64,000 bases of DNA from Sclerotinia nivalis (GCA_029531795.1 JAPEIS010000012.1:434001-498000), one strand, 5' to 3'. Shown: positions 47,734 to 60,887, counted from the stretch's first letter. A program made the numbers and translations. The notes: generated by a model from the letters alone, not told the origin.

Positions 47734-50700
47734 TTTTTTTCAGTCGACAGTGACAGTAACCAGCTGTATTGACACTGGCACTGGCAAATGTTGTAACACC
47801 TCCGAGAATGACCCAAAGCCTCCACGAACACAATACCAATGAATCGAACGTCCAAACTCGAACCGTGATGTGGGCAAAAACTAGTCAATGCGAAGTTGAC
47901 AAGTTCGAATGAACGCCTCTAAAGAAATAAAACCTAAAAGAATGTATTTTGTTTGAGGAACCGTTCAATCGGAAAAACCTACGACTACATTTGAAGAAAT
48001 CATGATCCTTTCAACACAAGGAACCAGGTATGTAAAAGAGGTTTGGGTATAAATCTAGATCTCGGGCACTTTGCCCCAGAGTGGATATATAAAAGTAGAT
48101 CTGGTTATTGTGCAGGGAAAGACGGGAAAGGAAAAGGCGTGGTAAAATCGTTGAAAGTTTACCAGTTATGTTTCGGTGATGTCCCAAAAGGGAAGAGATG
48201 CCGTTCTTAGATTCCCATCTGCATCCGTCTTGGTGAAATTTACTAGGGACCCGGCACTGAAGATGGAATTGACAATTCTGATACGCAGATCTCAAGCGAT
48301 TTGCAAATGATAATGTGCTGGCTCGTCAGGGTCGGTCAACCTATCAATAGGTCATTTAACTACCGAGATCATCAGCCATGACATGGTGCTCCTGTACGTT
48401 CCCTCCAATGATGGTCGCCTCAACTGGATTGGGTCGGGACTTTATTGGGAACATAATAATATAACAATTTTTTGCTTGAAATATCACCGAATTTGTGTAA
48501 TGATCACATTAAGTTTGCCCATCCAAGCCAAAAGCTGGATCATATCGATAATTTTCATAATCGTCGAAAGCCTTGAACGCAGATCAAAGCTTGAAACTCA
48601 TTCCAATGTGCTTAAGTATCCCAAGAGATCAACTTGCTATGCGCGGTATTCTCTTTTCGTTTGATAAATATATCTCTAGGATTAGCCTGGTGGATGTGCC
48701 GTGGGCGGTGCATACTACCAAAATGTAGTGTTGAAGCTAAATTGTTCTGTCGCGAAACTAGATATCGAATGAAATTTGGTTTTCACCGTGTCCTTTCTTG
48801 CGGTGAACCATCAATGTTGACGATCGTTCACGTACACGGTACACTACCTACAGTATCTATCTCTCTTCTCTGGAGTATTCCAGGCTTCTGGCCATTAGTT
48901 CTACTGGTACATATCGCACCTCTGATGACATATGGGAGACGGGAGGCGGGAGACCAGCTGAGTGACAGCTGCCACGGCGCCACCACGTACCACTATCATT
49001 ACAACGATTTGATATTGAGTCATTCCGACTTACAGATTTGATAGTACACGACTCGAGTTTTGAATACTACACATGCAGCATATTTGGCCCGTGGGAAAAG
49101 AATTACCTGACACCGGACAAATTAAATCTTTGCATGGACCCTTACAAATGCAATCGGATTTTGCCCCTTGCGGCCTGTTATCCATTATCCGGATCTTATT
49201 TCCGATCTAGCCGTGTCCTCCGTACTTTAGCGAGATTTGGTATGTTTCATTTAGGTGTATTGTATTATCATTTAAAGATTTCGCACAGACTCGTGCCGAG
49301 ATACTGACAACAACAAACATTCCTCTCGGATTCTCACTCAGCCAGGACTTCCAAAGAGATCTTTGAGATCTTATTCGAAAATGGCTTTTCTTTTCTTTTA
49401 CAGTTAATCATACCTACGAGTGATTTAATCGTGGTGCAAAATGCCAAGCTGGTAGATCAGCTAGCATAGCTGGAGAAAATCTGGAGACAGAGTTTTCGCT
49501 TCCCTCTATACCTAGAAAAATTTCATATTAGAAACAAGGGATGTTAAAACCATCAACGGATCTTAGCTCTCACGCAGACCTACAGGGGATCAAGAATGAG
49601 TAATTTTTCGCTCTTTCCTTTCGTTGAACAAGGAAACCATCTACAACAGATCACGAATGATCGTCCGTCTACATACATAGACCGAGGTACGTACAGAGAA
49701 ATAATATATCATGCTCAAATTGTTGTGACGCTTTAGGATAGTTTTGTATTTTTAAAGAGGGGCCCCGGGAATAAAACATAGTTCCTTCAAATGTGTGTCA
49801 TTGCTGAGTTCCTCAGTGTTCAGAGTGTCCACCTCAACACCCTTACACTTGCATTTGAGGGCCCATCTTTAAGGATTGGGTAACCAAACTTTTGATATAT
49901 AGCTCATGCAATATTCAAACCTCTTCACAAAAACTCGCATGTGAGAATGAAACGTGACAAAGTTGCCAGTAGTTCTCGTGGTACATATTCAGTCTTTTTC
50001 GGACTTCATTACGCATCCTACAAGACAATTGAAGCTCTGGGAGATAATCTGACAACCTCTAGCGCTGGTTGACTAACTTCCAATTTTACTTCATAGAGCT
50101 TCTAGAAAAACATCACTAATTTTCCATGCACTATTTTGTACTAGAGCGTGCATGAAAATAGCGAGCGCCGGCGACATGTCTTAAAACGACTCGGAGCCTC
50201 CTTTCTGAGGAACAACAACTAGTGGGCCCACTGAAAAGTTGACATAAAACCACATCAAACGGAGATTAAATGTATTTTGCTCACCTTGTAAATGCAAGCA
50301 TTATTTTCCCGACCTTGTGGTACCAGCTCTTCAATGTCAAGCTTGCTATTCTCTGGAGACCGGAAAGGTCCACCTCGCCTAGCTCGTCCAAATATTATTG
50401 AAGAGGCAAATGGATTGCGAAGCTCACTGCAAATCTTATAAACAACCGATTCTAAGCTGTTTTTGGGTTCGCATAATCCGAATCTGCGGCCTGCCATTGG
50501 AACAAGATTTCGATTGTGGGGCCTGGCCCAATGGATGTTGCTATTTTGAAATGCGTTAAAGAGGAGAAAGATTTTGTCTCATTCAAGGTTACACGAAACT
50601 CAAGGGTCGGCTCTGCCATTCGTGAGTGGCATAAATCATCGTTGTACGTCTGAAAATTTATTGCTCAGTCATGATTTGTTATCAACTAAGGAATTTATAC

Positions 50701-53140
50701 GAGCGGCTTCATTCCGATAGTTTAGATACAAGTCCTTCTATCGGGACGCTTGATGCTTGGAGAATTAGATTCAAATTTCAATAAAGAATTACCATCGCCC
50801 CCTTGGGTCTTGGATCGCCACAGATCTTCATATCAGAGATCGATACTCGAACTAGAAATCAACGTTACTGCATAAAGTCCTGGCACTAACTCTTCACCCG
50901 AATCCCCGGTATTGAGGAGCCACTAGAATTTATCTACAAACATAGAATTGGAAGTTGACAGAGTTCCTAAGAATTCAAAAAGCCAGCAGTGGTGCTCCGC
51001 ATCAGAACTACATATTAGTATAGCCGATACAAAACAATACGAACTCCCCACTCTTTTCTCACACCTCGAGAAGCACTCTCTTGATGGCCATGAACGACAG
51101 AACTCTAGCATCATGCTTCGTTTCCCTGCTCCCGCGCGAAAGATCACCCGACTTAGTTGGAGACGAAACAATATTTCCAACGAACAACAACATCGTCAAG
51201 CATCTACAACATGACACTCGTTTACATTAGTCCGTCACGTTAACTACATACACCCCGCCTTGAAGTTGGAAGTTTCGACATTTCCAAACCTTCCATCCTA
51301 ACCCTCCCCTCGACTAAAGAAGATGTGGGAGGATGTCACTATTAAAATAGCATACAAAGAAATTCGGTGACGAAGCGAATATGGTCAATGGGACGAGTCA
51401 ACACTGCCCCAGCTTCACAGTATCTTAACACTGTAGACCTCATCAGCCTCTCACAATAACTAATCTCAAACATCTATATACTGGACTCTTATCCATCTCA
51501 GTAATGTTCCTCTAGGTGCTCGATAACAAACTACGAAATCTTCCCAAACTCCCTCCTCTCCTTCCCTCCTCTCCTTCCCTCCTCTCCTTCCCTCCTCTCC
51601 TTCCCTCACCTACTTCCCTCCTCTCTCCTCTCTCCTCTCACCATTGTCCAATCTATACTCTCTACAAAACCCATAAATCCTAAGCTACCTATCCTTGAAG
51701 TTGGACTTTTTACCCTTGGGCCACGGATATATTCAAAACGCTGCATCTATCGCACCCGTGTAGATTTAGTAATCACAAGTAAAAAGCAAGTGTAGTCACT
51801 ACCGCTACTTTCTATACTTCTACACTTTCTACTCCTTAAAAAAGAACAGTAAATGAAAGGCCCAAACACATTTACTATTCACAATTAAATTCCCACACAC
51901 TCCTACCAATGCTATATATAATCATACATCATCCTCGCGGTCAAATCTTCTTAAAAGAGTAATGGAAACGATTCATAATCTGAAATTGTTATTATCAGTA
52001 AACATCTGATACAGAACCATCACCCGCCGCCCTTGCCCCCGCCCCGCCCACCATTACCCCAGATATCAACTCCAACAACTACATACATCATCAACTTTGT
52101 TATCTCCTCAAGTATTCAGGACTTAAAGACATATGAAAACAATCTTTCCTTCTCATTCACCAAACACCACCAAAAAACACGGGATAATCCTCACCCAACT
52201 AACCTCACAGGCTAACTCCCAAAATGTAAAATTGTAGATGTAAGATCTTAAGATTACACGATGAAAACAGCATCAATATCTCCTATACATCCTCCAAACA
52301 CCGATACGATATACTGGAGCACAGCAGTTAAAAAATTTATTTCCATTACCCATCTTATTCTAATTCTTATTCACTTTCTAATTATCCTGAATCCTACACA
52401 CCTCTTCCCTTCTAATATCTTATCTCGCATCAATATCCATAATTCAGAATTCAACCATTTACAACCCAATGTCCCAATCCCGCAAAATATCCTCACAGAC
52501 CTATTCCAAACCAACTAATACATAGAACATACACATACCATAATCCAAAAATCCCCTTCATCTCATCCCCCTTCCGAATCCACGAATTCTCAACCAAGAC
52601 TCTGAGCTGCAATATTACCAACTAACACCTACCTACCTATCTAACAAAGGAAAAGATTTTATATATAAATCAGATGAATCAGACAACTTCATTTGAACAA
52701 TAACCATTAAGATTAACTCACTACCTGCATTCAGAAATTCAAACCATTACTTAAATCTTATCCTATGTGTAAAAACAGTACGCAACTAACGCATCTAACA
52801 TAGGACTACTATAGAGAATGGGAAATTGGTGCTAGTTATAAAAATAGCTTCAGATGAGGATATAAAAATGAGACCCCTAAATAGAATCTATCTTTGGAGT
52901 TTGATATATATAGATGTTCTGATGTATATACAAATCCAAGACTAATCTGTATCTATTTCTTGTCTTTGCTACTCGACAAAATCATCGTTGTAAACAAACA
53001 CAGACATCGTTATATCAGAGAAAAGTCTCCTCAATCTCGATCCTGAAAAAAAATTGTAATATGATTTACATTGAACGTATTCATCTATCTCCGCCACCAA
53101 CTTACAAGTGCATAGTCATGGTTCGGTCCGCTGCCCTCGT
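47734..53140. other. Second gene desert, about 5.4 kb
   Basis: I recognise no protein. The frame at 50255-50497 (minus) ends at a GTGAGC donor-like site and reads as possible exon, but nothing can be joined to it. A pyrimidine-rich minisatellite lies at 51551-51643. The right third (about 52000-52700) is C/A-rich on the plus strand. I saw no transposon motif or RNA gene. Confidence 0.45.
51551..51643 (+). repeat. 13-bp pyrimidine minisatellite
   Basis: Four exact copies of CCCTCCTCTCCTT start at 51551, 51564, 51577 and 51590, followed by a variant copy (CCCTCACCTACTT) and partial copies. The tract is almost all C and T on this strand, so it could adopt triplex structure and vary in copy number. 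Confidence 0.9.
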
Positions 53141-54715
53141 TCAATCTTTTCTACTCCTTTTTCTTCCTTTCTCCATCTTTCTCCTTTCTCTTTCCAATGC
53201 CCTCCTCTCATTTTGGCGCGTGACTTCTTCGGCTATCTCTTTTCTCCTCCTCTCCTCATAAGCGTCTGCTCTGGCCTTTGCCGACGAATCATCTTGCTTT
53301 GCTCTTCTTTCTTTCGAGTAATCCACTGCAACTTTCTTGGCGCTCTGAAACCTTTCCATTACATTTCCTAAACTACCATCCAATGAATATCTCTTTGTAG
53401 TCTTGGTCTCTCCTTGGGTAACTGGAACTTCCCTCATTCTCAGGGTGTTTTCGGATGGCGATGGGTTCTGATTTGGGAGCGGAGTCATGTTTGCCCATGC
53501 TCTGAATTTAGAACTGCGGAAAAGTGTGGCTTGACCGAAGGATATCGAGGAAGACGCGAGGAATGAGAATTGAACAGCGGCAGGCATGAATGATGTGAAG
53601 ATCATGGAGAGCGCAGGCATACCCCATTGCATCATATACAACATACCGGGTGTGAGAGTACTGACACCGGTTTCTCCACCTTTCTGTAGTGGCCTCAAAT
53701 TAGCTCTTCAATTCTTGACGGGTTACTTTTAGGTGGGCTCAACGATGGAAACAAAATAGAACGACTCTAACTTACTTTCAAAACAAAATGTAAGATTGCA
53801 CTTGTGGCTAAAGGTAACAAATAATAAGGATCCGGGATACTTAAATTGTAGAACCACAAGAGTCCCCCGTCCAGTAACCCCGGAACAGGTACGTCAGACA
53901 TCTGTCTCAACAATTTCCACGTTCCGTACCCAATGAATATTTGCACTGCGGGCACAAAACTTTTCCACATTGAGATTCCCGCCCGTTTATATATTCGCTG
54001 CAATTCTGCCCTATGCAACATCATCTCGGCTGAATCTCCTTTCTTTCTCGCTTCCATCATCTGCGCCTGGACTGGGGCAGTAAATTCCTTTATAGTAGCC
54101 ATTCGAGATGCATTTTCCGCGGCATCGAGGTAAGGTTTGAATAGTATAACTCTCCAGGCGGCAGCTGCGAGACCAATGGATACCCACCAGGGAGTTCCGG
54201 CCAAGACGTGGATATGCTCCAGCATCCATTCCATGATAGCCGTAGGACCCCATCCATAGTCCAGACCTAGAGAGTGTAGGTACCCAATGTGTTCGGGCGC
54301 GGAGAGGATATCAGGATTAATGTCGGCGTTGACATCGAGCGGGGTAGGTTTGAATTCGGGTGTGGAGGTTTCGATTGAGGGGATTGAGGAGTTTACGGGA
54401 GGTATGGCGGAGGGTGCAGTTGATGCGAAACGTATGGAGGTGGCATTTCGTATTAAGGTATTGGCTTTTGAGAGGGGAGACCGAGTAATTGACTGCGAAA
54501 ATAGTGTGCTTTTGCCTTTATTGGAAAGAAGTGAATTATTTCTAAAGGGTCGATGTACATTTGAGGAAAACTTATAGAATCAGTAAAGCTCCAGTTGTCC
54601 TTGGTTGCGCTATGAGGAAGAGATCAAATACCTGTCTAATTCCATATGATTCAATCCGCCGTCTACCCAAGGCCACCGATTGATGAGAACACCTCAATCC
54701 TCTACTGGGTATCAT
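53141..54715 (-). CDS. OXA1: Mitochondrial inner-membrane insertase OXA1
   Basis: Three exons, complement(join(53141..53683,53776..54570,54632..54715)), 473 aa. Exon 1 codes 28 residues starting MIPSRGL, a start typical of fungal Oxa1 with a basic presequence. The YidC/Oxa1 core runs from LDYGWGPTAIMEWMLEH through TPWWVSIGLAAAAWRVIL, the matrix loop with EFTAPVQAQMMEARKKGD, then SMWKSFVPAVQIFIGYGTW, YYLLPLATSAILHFVLK and TPGMLYMMQWGMPALSMIF. The tail is highly basic and helical (EERRRKEIAEEVTRQNERR), as expected for mitoribosome binding. The protein inserts mitochondrially encoded and imported proteins into the inner membrane. The short first exon was found by frame and splice signals (CAG|GTATTT to ATAAG). 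Confidence 0.93.
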
Positions 54716-55270
54716 TTTTTATGTGGATGGTAGTGGATATTATTCTTCCCCTCGAACACATCCGAAGGTTTGATATCGCAAAAATTATTTTGGTGGTGTT
54801 GATGATCGTGTTGCATAACGTTAGCATAACTTTGTGCAAAATATGAATCGACTACCTACCTAGTACTCTACCGGTATCTAGTGACTAACTACAGCAGTAA
54901 ATTCAAGAACAACAACTACAACCTCACGTGGATTGATTTGTTAAAAGTACCTAGAGATGCCAAGATTTGCATTGAATAAGTGATCTGTCTAATAAATTCA
55001 TGATTTGTGGTATATTTCATTATCCGGCCTACGAACTACACATAGAGAAATCTGTGCGCAGTTTACCCAATTCCTCCAGCAAGTTCCCTCGAAACCTACA
55101 ACCTTCTTATTTGTTGCCAAATAACCTCAAAAGCTCCAGACTTGCTCGAATTTGTCTGCATGTCCCCGTCTTTGAGAAGCCCTCTATTATTTCCTCCCCC
55201 TTCATTCAAGAAAAGGGTTAGCTATAACTCCAACACCGTTCTTTCCTATAAGTCTCATGTCCCCTTCCCT
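54716..55270. other. Intergenic between OXA1 and MIM1
   Basis: This 555-bp gap holds the OXA1 promoter (left) and the 3' flank of MIM1 (right). The open frames in it are short and unrecognised. CTACCTACCTAG at about 54851 and CT/CC-rich DNA near 55190-55300 are the only texture. Confidence 0.5.
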
Positions 55271-55796
55271 TCATTCCAGGCTCGTCAAGTCATCTAGATT
55301 TCCTTCTCTCCTCTTGCGCTCTATTGGACTATCTCTGACTTCAATTCCTGGTCCTACGGATCTTCGTGTGGGTGGGAAAACCTAGATGAATAAAGTACTC
55401 AGAATAAGCCTCCGAAGCGCGAGAAAAGAGAATGGACCCTTTCTCTTTGCAACCAAAATGGCAATTCCATATCTTGAGTTCTTGAGCCAAGATACCCAAA
55501 GTAGAATGGTAGATTCTTACCTTTGTGTTACTCCATCCCAACCTAAATGCAGCCTCATGAGCAAATAGCTCCCCGAATCCAAGCATAAGACCATTGACGA
55601 AAGGTAATACAAGATTGATCGCAGCACCTCGAAGTAAACCCCAAAACGTAGGAGGAGAGTATAGAATCATCTGTGGAGAATTTGCTGAGGATGGAGAAGG
55701 AGAAATTTCATCTTCATTGCGAGAATATTGTTCCGAGTCAGAGGGCATTGTTATCCCAGATTCGGCAAGTGGGTTGAGCTGTTCGTCTGAGGACAT
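55271..55796 (-). CDS. MIM1: Mitochondrial outer-membrane protein MIM1 (TOM13 family)
   Basis: Two exons, complement(join(55271..55381,55521..55796)), 128 aa. After a polar Ser/Glu-rich N-terminus, residues about 49-92 hold the family block: YSPPTFWGLLRGAAINLVLP followed by FVNGLMLGFGELFAHEAAF and RLGWSNTKVFPP. The single TM segment with Gly-rich motifs (GLLRG, GLMLGFGE) is the Mim1 oligomerisation helix. The protein forms the MIM complex, which inserts helical proteins into the outer membrane and assists TOM biogenesis. The 139-bp intron (AAG|GTAAGA to CATCTAG) puts the second exon, with TKVFPPTRRSVGPG, in phase 0. It lies upstream of OXA1 on the same strand and is divergent from SHP1. Confidence 0.88.
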
Positions 55797-56333
55797 TGTT
55801 TATGTAGGGAGTACGAGGTCAAGTAGCACGATTAACTTGTGTGTCCGAGTGATTTCTGAAAGATATTGATATGTTGGATAATGTTGAAGAAATCTATCAG
55901 TCTTAATGTTTTGGTTGACAACTTTTATATGAATGCATATCGGTGCTCAAGTGAATTTGATACTTACGGAAGAATGATAATCCATCCATCACGGACCCGG
56001 AACTTTTCTTAGAGTGAAGGTTGGAGCTAACCTTGTACTCCACACTTAACTTGAGATAACTTGAGATAACTTGAGATTATGTAATCAAAAGTGGAAGCTT
56101 CCAGGCAACTTTAAATGTAGCCCCGCCAAAAATCAATCCTCTGACGTTATCTCAAGCTGCCTCGTTGGTTTTATTAATTGACCATCGAAAATCCATCAAA
56201 CCATCAAACCATCAAACTATCAATCTGTCAATCTGTCAAAAATATTTCCCTTTACAAGACATCTTCACAACATCTTAACATTTATTGAAGTAGCTTTTTC
56301 GAATATAACCAATAATAATTTCGTAAAGCAATC
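55797..56333. promoter_or_regulatory. Divergent promoter MIM1/SHP1 with short direct repeats
   Basis: This 537-bp region lies between divergent start codons. It contains three tandem copies of an 11-bp ACTTGAGATAA-type unit at about 56046-56079 and a run of CCATCAAA/CAATCTGT-type units at about 56193-56236. Such repeats may bind a factor repeatedly, or be simple slippage products. A regulatory role is inferred from position. Confidence 0.45.
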
Positions 56334-57773
56334 ATGTCGGACAACGATAATCATGACGAATTGATTTCTCAATTCTGCGAAGTTACCAATGTTTCCCCGT
56401 CGGAGGTAAGTTCATAAATTAAGGGAGGAAGCTTCCAATATCATTATATATGCTCTTATATAATTGGACATTGATCATTGATCGCTGATTCATCCTCTAC
56501 TGTTAATTTTAGGCTCAACAATTTCTCGCTGCAAATCAATGGGATTATGCAGGAGCCATGGCGGAATATTTTACTTCTCAAGAAGAGGGAAACACAGGAA
56601 CTTCAGGACCCGCAGGACCCGCAGGAAATAACGATCAGAGCGAAACCCAACCATCACCTTACACTGGACCGCGAACACTAGATGGTAGACCTGCTCCAGA
56701 TAACGGCAAACAACCTGCAAAGTCAACTGGCGCAGCTGGTAGAGCTGGAGGACGTGGAGGCATCGCAACTCTTGGGTCTTTGAATCAAGGTTCTTCTGGT
56801 CACCCTGGCTCAGGTCATGGTGCCCATGTGGATGATGATGATTCAGATGACCAAGACTATGAGCCAGATGAACAACCGAGGGATTTATTTGCTGGTGGTG
56901 AAAAGTCAGGATTGGCTGTTCAAGATCCCTCGAGAAAACCGGATGCAAGAAAGATTGTTGGTGATATTCTTAAGCAAGCTAAAGCGTAGGTTTCCTTTTC
57001 TAAATTTCTAGACTACAATCCTTACCATACACAGAAATTCAAGAGGAAATGGAGAACCATCTTCGGCACAGCCACCATCTCGATTCCGTGGCAGCGGTCA
57101 AACCCTCGGTGGTGATGATACTCCTTCACAAGTCATCCCTGATCCTCGCTCAGCTCCAACTCCTGCTGAGCCTGCGATTACGAGAGTCTTACATCTTTGG
57201 GAGGATGGATTCAGTGTTGAAGATGGCCCACTTCGTCGATTCGATGACCCCGCGAACGCGCAAGACCTTCAGGCTATACAACGTGGTCGTGCTCCTCTTC
57301 ACTTGATGAATGTTAGACAAAATCAACACGTTGATGTTCAATTGCACAAACATGATGAACCTTACAAAGCTCCACCTAAGGTTTATAAGCCTTTTGGTGG
57401 ATCAGGCCAGAGACTCGGTAGTCCTACACCAGGTGGTTCATCGAGTGCTACAACTACACAGCCTACATCCTGGGTATCTGCGCCAGCAACCACATCAAGT
57501 GAAAACCCAGAAGTTCAGATCGATGCGTCGCAACCAACCCTCACCCTCAGAATCCAATTAGCGAACGGCACTCGTCTCCCAGCTCGATTCAACACTACGC
57601 ATACAGTACGTGATGTATATGAGTTCATTGAAAGAGCTTCCCCTGGTAGTAACGAACGACCTTGGGTACTAGCAACAACTTTCCCAAACAAAGAGCATAC
57701 TGAGAAGAGCCAGATCTTGGGTGAAATGCCAGAATTCAAGAGAGGTGGCACAGCCGTACAGAAATGGGCTTAG
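56334..57773 (+). CDS. SHP1: CDC48 cofactor SHP1/UBX1 (p47), UBA-SEP-UBX protein
   Basis: Three exons, join(56334..56405,56513..56985,57035..57773), 427 aa. An N-terminal UBA domain spans about residues 6-46 (ISQFCEVTNVSPSEAQQFL to WDYAGAMAEYF). A Gly/Pro/Asp-rich linker follows. The SHP box FAGGEKSGLAVQDP binds Cdc48. The SEP domain begins RVLHLWEDGFSVEDGPLRRF and runs to LMNVRQNQHVDVQL. The UBX domain is at the end (LTLRIQLANGTRLPARFNTT to ATTFPNKEHTEKSQILGE). The protein recruits the Cdc48/p97 ATPase to ubiquitylated substrates, phosphatase regulation and membrane fusion. Introns are 107 and 49 bp. The reading frame and domain order are complete. Confidence 0.95.
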
Positions 57774-58918
57774 AGGCGGTGTAGAAGGGCTAGATAAGAC
57801 TGTAATAGAGGTTTGCGAAAACATTGAATCAATCATGGAAAGGCTTCAACGGCGTTTTAAGGAACTCTGGGATAGCACATACATGGTATTTCGATGCATA
57901 GATAGCCGATCTGATACCTCACAATGACAGGCAAAATTTAGTTAGCCCATGAAGAGAACTCCATGTGAATATCATTGACATGAAGCAGTTTCTCATAATG
58001 AAATCTCGCCACTCCAAGGTTATACTTGTAGTTGCCATTTCCAGCGTAATCCGAGAGCATACTTCATACTCTCCCCTTGTTTTCACGACAGAAAGCCAAC
58101 TTATTGGTTGTAATAACAGGTCCTCAAGTTCATTTGAAGAAACAAATATCACCTATCAATGGCGTGGATATCGACACGATTCCCATAGCTGGGAATTTCC
58201 TTCGCTGTAATATTCAGTAAATTTACTTCGAAATGCTTCCATAAAGCGACATATTGTCCAAAGTGGTCTCGACCCGTTGTGTTACCTGCAGGTATTTCCA
58301 ACCAAGGCGTTCGAGGGATTGGGTAGCATCCGAAAATTGCACCCTCCAGTCTGGCATAGTATCCCCAACATTTTAATTATTTCCCCCCCAAAAAAGAGAC
58401 GTCGACTTTGCCAGTTTAAATGAGATACGATGTAAAATGGGATAAGCGTACTCGCGTACTTGAAAAGATGTGTAAATGATGATGATGCTTTAGCCACACT
58501 TCCCACATTTGTGGGTTGCAGTCCAGAGACTTCAAAGGCTTTCGCACGACGGGAAGTCTCTCAAGGTCAGTATAACACTCATGCCTTCCTTCCCCTTTAT
58601 GTTGTTCGCTAAGCTAGGTCGCTTAGCCCACAACTAACCAACTACTGAGCTGACCGGGGAAAAAGGGAAGAAATAAAGAAAAAAGGGAGGAACGGAGAAA
58701 GGGAAGGAAGAGGAGAAAGGAGTGCAAATTAAATCCTAAATATCAAAGTACCGCGTCAGCTTTTACCTTACTTGCTACTGCTGTGCTGAACATAAATCGT
58801 TATCATACAGAATTTTTAATAGACGAAGATTAATCACCATATCACTATCAGGATACTATTCTAAGAACGGCAACACGAAAAATCGCGGAACACTTTGTCC
58901 CTCCATTATTTTCCGTCC
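57774..58918. other. Intergenic with polypurine tract
   Basis: I recognise no gene. A purine-rich tract of about 75 bp lies at 58650-58725. The left end is the 3' UTR side of SHP1. Confidence 0.5.
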
Positions 58919-59332
58919 ATGAAAAATTCCACTATAGGTGGACTCAATCAAAATGTGTCTAAGGACGGGGGGGTTATTACAGAGAGCATGATCTTCCTGT
59001 CCTTATACTCGGCGATGTATTCGATACCTAACAGGTTCGGTTGTTGGCGAGCTCGGAATCTTGGGTACCTGGAAGCATTGGAAGACCTCGATGCTGAATT
59101 CTCACGCGATCCTGAAGAGACCGAACATAACCCACCACTCACAGACGCTGCAGATCGTCTTGTTCAGGACTCGGGTCTGGACACAGAGATACATATTACT
59201 GGTACAGCCACAAGTTGTGGCTTTAGAAATGAACACACAGAGGAAAACGATATCGATTTGAGGGCTAGGAGCTTGGTGCGGGATCGATTGAAGCTTGCGG
59301 GGCCTTTGAAGTTCGGTCAGGTTACCAGGTAG
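58919..59332 (+). CDS. Hypothetical protein, 137 aa
   Basis: The frame starts at ATG (MKNSTIGGLNQ) and reads through to TAG. It has balanced amino-acid use, an amphipathic stretch LGYLEALEDLDAEF and acidic/basic patches, which look more like coding than most frames in the window. A hydrophobic segment (MIFLSLYSAMYSI) near residue 27 could be a membrane anchor or the start of the real protein. I recognise no domain, and it could be one exon of a larger gene. Confidence 0.35.
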   Translation: MKNSTIGGLNQNVSKDGGVITESMIFLSLYSAMYSIPNRFGCWRARNLGYLEALEDLDAEFSRDPEETEHNPPLTDAADRLVQDSGLDTEIHITGTATSCGFRNEHTEENDIDLRARSLVRDRLKLAGPLKFGQVTR

Positions 59333-60887
59333 TCTAACAATGAGTTTATTGGAAGAAAATATGTGGCATTCAAGGGCAGGAGGCGGCTTGACAGGTGGGA
59401 TCTTTTTCTGTGACTGTTTTCAGCATTAGAATACCGGACTCAGAAGGCAAAAGATATGGTTACAACGGTGATAAATGCTTGGACGAGATTTGGTGTAGCA
59501 CGTAAATATCTGGTGGTGCAGAAACAAGGTGGGGAGATGGATGATAGGTGACTGGGTCCTGAATCATGTCTTAATAGACAAAGTATTGAGAATCGTTCTT
59601 TGTTGATGGCTAGTGATGTTTGGGTGATCTTGGGAAATAACACAGACATTTGCGAATCGCTCCTTGATAAGGATTCAACGCTCTTTAGTCAACCTGGGCT
59701 ATCAATACAAGCATTGCGATTACATTGATAATCACTCCGAGTAGCAGATGAAAGGTAAGTGCCTGCAATGATGAGTTCAAATCGAAAAGGTAATAATGTG
59801 CCACCAGTAACGATGTCGGCAGTCTTCTCAGGGATGATATTAGTGAGGGATCAGGGTAGCATGAACATCTTGCAACCTTGTACCAATACAAAAGCAGCTT
59901 GCCCTCCACTACTTTCCCCATTGTAGAAAGTCGCTCCAAGCATCTAAACCTTGTGAGATTGCATTTTATATCGAGGAATTTCGATGAATTAAAGAGGGTC
60001 TTGGGCAAGGGATGCAGTCGACGATGACTGGTGACAATGTGTAGTTATAGTCTTACTATGGTCCAGTCTAGGCGCGACACAGTCTTACGGAGGTAACAAG
60101 AGACCTTGGTTACTAGGTCCCACTATGTATATATAGTAATAATTCCTGTATTCAGAAGATATACCAGTAGATATTGTTCTCATACCTAGCAAACAATGAG
60201 CTGGGTGTTATAAAACTGGATTGTAAAATAATGCTTAGTCATTAATCACACACAGATCAATGCTTTACCGCAATAGATTTTCTGCCCTTCCAAACGAACA
60301 TATCTCTTTTCCAAAAGCTTCAGCAATTTGATTACTAGCAACTTACGTCTGGTAAATCAAGAACAGAATTTTCTTGGATAAGAAGCTAATGGTTCATTCG
60401 TGTTTTTCTTATCATAGGGTCCAGCCATGCTGTGGGGCGGGGATTCTATGCAGTCATACTTCTTTTTACGTGGTTTGGGACCCACGACATAGAGAAAAAA
60501 TGATTTCCAGTGAAGGAAACCTGCCTAACAAACGAAGCCACAAAGTATTTGAGTGTCATTAACCCAAATCCTGGAATTGTTCTTAGATGGATTGCTGAGG
60601 ACCAATCGTTCCATTTCGTGGGCTTGAAATGCACACTTGAGCCTCAAGACACCATGTCTTTTACTGGTCGTAAGCGTGAGGTAGGGCCAATCCTAGAGTG
60701 GAATCCTTCCTCAACGAATAGTTGTATTTGGGAAATGGTCAGCTGCATATACTAGAAAAAGCAATATTCCTGCCGGAACCAAGGAGTAATAAAGCCTCAT
60801 CACTCGAGGTCTAACATCTTCAATCAAGTGCTGGAATTGGCCTTTTCATTTCTTCTACGAGGACCAGAACTTCTAGAAATTTCCAGG
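59333..60887. other. Intergenic, nothing recognised
   Basis: About 1.55 kb with only short frames on both strands and no recognised motif. Its right end contains the promoter and 5' leader of the membrane glycoprotein gene. Confidence 0.45.

Noticed and set aside
50255..50497. 80-codon frame ending near a GTGAGC donor-like site
   Set aside because: It reads like a possible first exon, but no second exon could be found, so it is not annotated.
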